Shown here: positions 51,610 through 52,563 of the stretch, one piece after another | How the letters are laid out: each line of letters opens with the position of its first letter | How positions within the stretch are numbered: the stretch's first letter is position 1 | NCBI GenBank assembly: GCA_902793605.1 | Contig: CADBEB010000020.1 | Location: forward strand, 1 to 52,563 | Length of the DNA: 52,563 bases | Reading direction: 5' to 3' | Source: an uncultured Eubacteriales bacterium | GTDB taxonomy: Bacteria; Bacillota; Clostridia; Christensenellales; Aristaeellaceae | Program-made: the position numbers and the translations under genes | The notes under the pieces: model-generated | What the model was told of the DNA's origin: nothing | The model's database searches: none | Seen by the model: only the letters and a program-made list of their open reading frames with translations

Positions 51610-52362
51610 ATGCGTAAAGCGATCATTGCCGGAAACTGGAAAATGAACAAGACCCCTGAAGAAGCGAAGGCCCTCGTGACCGAACTGAAGCCCCTGGTAA
51701 AGGATGCGACCTGTGACGTGGTCGTGTGCGTTCCCGCTGTTAACTTTGCCGCTGTGAAAGAAGCGGCCAAGGGCAGCAAGATCAAGCTGGGTGCTGAGAA
51801 TGTACACTGGGCGAAGAGCGGCGCGTTCACGGGCGAACTGAGCGCCGATATGCTCAAGGCCTGCGGCGTCGAGTACGTCATCATCGGCCACTCCGAACGC
51901 CGGCAGTACTTCGGCGAGACCGACAAGACCGTGAACCAGCGCGTGCTGGCCGCTGTCGAAGCCGGTCTGAAGGTCATCCTGTGCGTGGGGGAGAACAAAG
52001 AAGAGCGCGAAGCCGGATATACCGACGCGCTGGTTGAATACCAGACCCTGATCGCCCTGAACGGCTTGACCAAGGAACAGGTGGCGAAGATCATCATCGC
52101 CTATGAGCCCGTGTGGGCAATCGGCACCGGCCTGACCGCCACCGACGAGCAGGCAAACGAGACCATCGGCGTTATCCGCAAGGCGGTTGCCCGCAAGTAC
52201 GGCAAGGCCGCCGGAAACAAGATTCGCATCCAGTACGGCGGAAGCATGAATCCCAAGAACGTCAAGGGACTCATGGCCCAGCCCGAGATCGACGGCGGAC
52301 TGATCGGCGGCGCCAGCCTGAAGGCGGTCGACTTCAGCCAGGTCGTCAATTACGACAAATAA
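51610..52362 (+). CDS. tpiA: Triosephosphate isomerase
   Basis: The 250-residue enzyme interconverts glyceraldehyde-3-phosphate and dihydroxyacetone phosphate. Catalytic Lys11 (GNWKMN), His94 (GHSERR) and Glu166 (AYEPVWAIGTG) are all present, with IQYGGSMNPKN near the end. GAAGGAG precedes the start. It is separated from pgk by 239 bases filled largely with two family A repeats, so it may still be read from the cggR promoter. Confidence 0.97.
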   Translation: MRKAIIAGNWKMNKTPEEAKALVTELKPLVKDATCDVVVCVPAVNFAAVKEAAKGSKIKLGAENVHWAKSGAFTGELSADMLKACGVEYVIIGHSERRQYFGETDKTVNQRVLAAVEAGLKVILCVGENKEEREAGYTDALVEYQTLIALNGLTKEQVAKIIIAYEPVWAIGTGLTATDEQANETIGVIRKAVARKYGKAAGNKIRIQYGGSMNPKNVKGLMAQPEIDGGLIGGASLKAVDFSQVVNYDK

Positions 52363-52398
52363 GACAAGCAACGCAAAAGACCCGGAGCGATTGATATG

Positions 52399-52451
52399 CT
52401 CCCTTCACAAGAGACAGTAAATAAAAAACTGTCCTGTGAAGGGAGTGTTTT
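52399..52451 (+). terminator. Long hairpin before the transposase start
   Basis: CTCCCTTCACA (52399-52409) pairs with TGTGAAGGGAG (52435-52445), and GACAGT with ACTGTC inside. GTTTTT follows. The 3' arm contains AAGGGAG, the likely ribosome site of the transposase. It could end tpiA transcription and hide the transposase start in read-through mRNA. Confidence 0.65.
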
Positions 52452-52452
52452 T

Positions 52453-52563
52453 ATGCAAAGAGGGAAATTGTCAGCAGAGCAAAAAGCTGAGATTGTCAGA
52501 TTGTATCTCGAAAAGGGAGAAAGTCAATCTTATATTGCAAAGCAATATGGCATTCATGAAAGA
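52453..52563 (+). mobile_element. Start of an IS transposase (helix-turn-helix), cut by window end
   Basis: The 37 visible residues, beginning MQRGKLSAEQKAEIVRLYLE and ending AKQYGIHER, form the helix-turn-helix start seen in IS3-type OrfA and related transposases. The frame is open to the last base. The local DNA is AT-richer than tpiA. The right end and catalytic part lie outside the window, so the IS family is not settled. Confidence 0.7.

Overview
The window looks like a chromosome segment of an uncultured anaerobic Clostridia-type (Gram-positive, low-oxygen, gut or rumen) bacterium. The evidence is: strong AGGAGG ribosome sites, an L10 leader, the Asp23/AmaP/DUF2273 cell-envelope set, CggR ahead of glycolytic genes, an LPXTG pilin, rubrerythrin, diaminopimelate epimerase, and secreted plant-polysaccharide hydrolases. 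The DNA is GC-rich apart from a few islands. No tRNA, rRNA or CRISPR array was seen.

Layout. 1-4.7 kb: a plant-fibre group (sialate/acetyl-xylan-type esterase, GH5 endoglucanase-type enzyme, GH10 xylanase with a carbohydrate-binding module). 4.8-13.1 kb: the most unusual region, a pilus-like locus. Its own promoter drives a signal-peptidase-like protein, a class C sortase-like protein, a small pilin-like secreted protein, a family 5 solute-binding protein, a coiled-coil protein and a second signal-peptidase-like protein. A terminator and a perfect consensus promoter with a ~240-nt leader follow, then a large LPSTG pilin. All three enzyme-like proteins have lost their catalytic residues, and no active sortase or signal peptidase is encoded here. 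13.1-15.5 kb: a membrane GGDEF diguanylate cyclase, rubrerythrin and a Dabb-domain protein. 15.6-18.2 kb: a MacB/FtsX-type ABC transporter on the minus strand. 18.4-26.7 kb: plus-strand genes for MnmM, DUF2804, a secreted beta-helix protein, a thioesterase, a Na+/amino-acid symporter behind a structured RNA leader, a GntR regulator with a palindromic operator, two small envelope proteins and DapF. 26.7-32.1 kb: minus-strand genes for a secreted protein, a CHAP amidase, rplJ-rplL with L10 leader, and glf-gtrA. 32.3-35.8 kb: a secreted SH3/peptidoglycan-binding protein and an AT-richer MBOAT/SGNH acyl-transfer pair. 35.9-52.4 kb: housekeeping genes hisS-aspS, asp23-amaP-DUF2273-nusB-tsaD paralogue-folD-xseA-xseB-ispA-DUF6106-cysteine desulfurase-thiI, then cggR-pgk-tpiA. 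The last 110 bases hold the start of an IS transposase.

Two families of short intergenic repeats are scattered through the window. Family A (G-run, TTTCCGATCG, C-run, then CCCCTTCGGC) has nine copies, all in the same orientation regardless of gene direction. Family B ends in GAAATGACA or GAATGACA and has three copies, one of which supplies the stop codon of a gene.

Working idea for the pilus region (inference): the pseudo-sortase and the two pseudo-peptidases act as membrane scaffolds or chaperones for a sortase-anchored LPSTG fibre, with catalysis supplied by a sortase elsewhere in the genome. SipA of Streptococcus pyogenes is a known inactive signal-peptidase homologue needed for pilus assembly, so part of this has precedent. 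A class C sortase with its whole triad lost, and a SpaA-like domain inserted in a pseudo-peptidase, do not have precedent that I know of.
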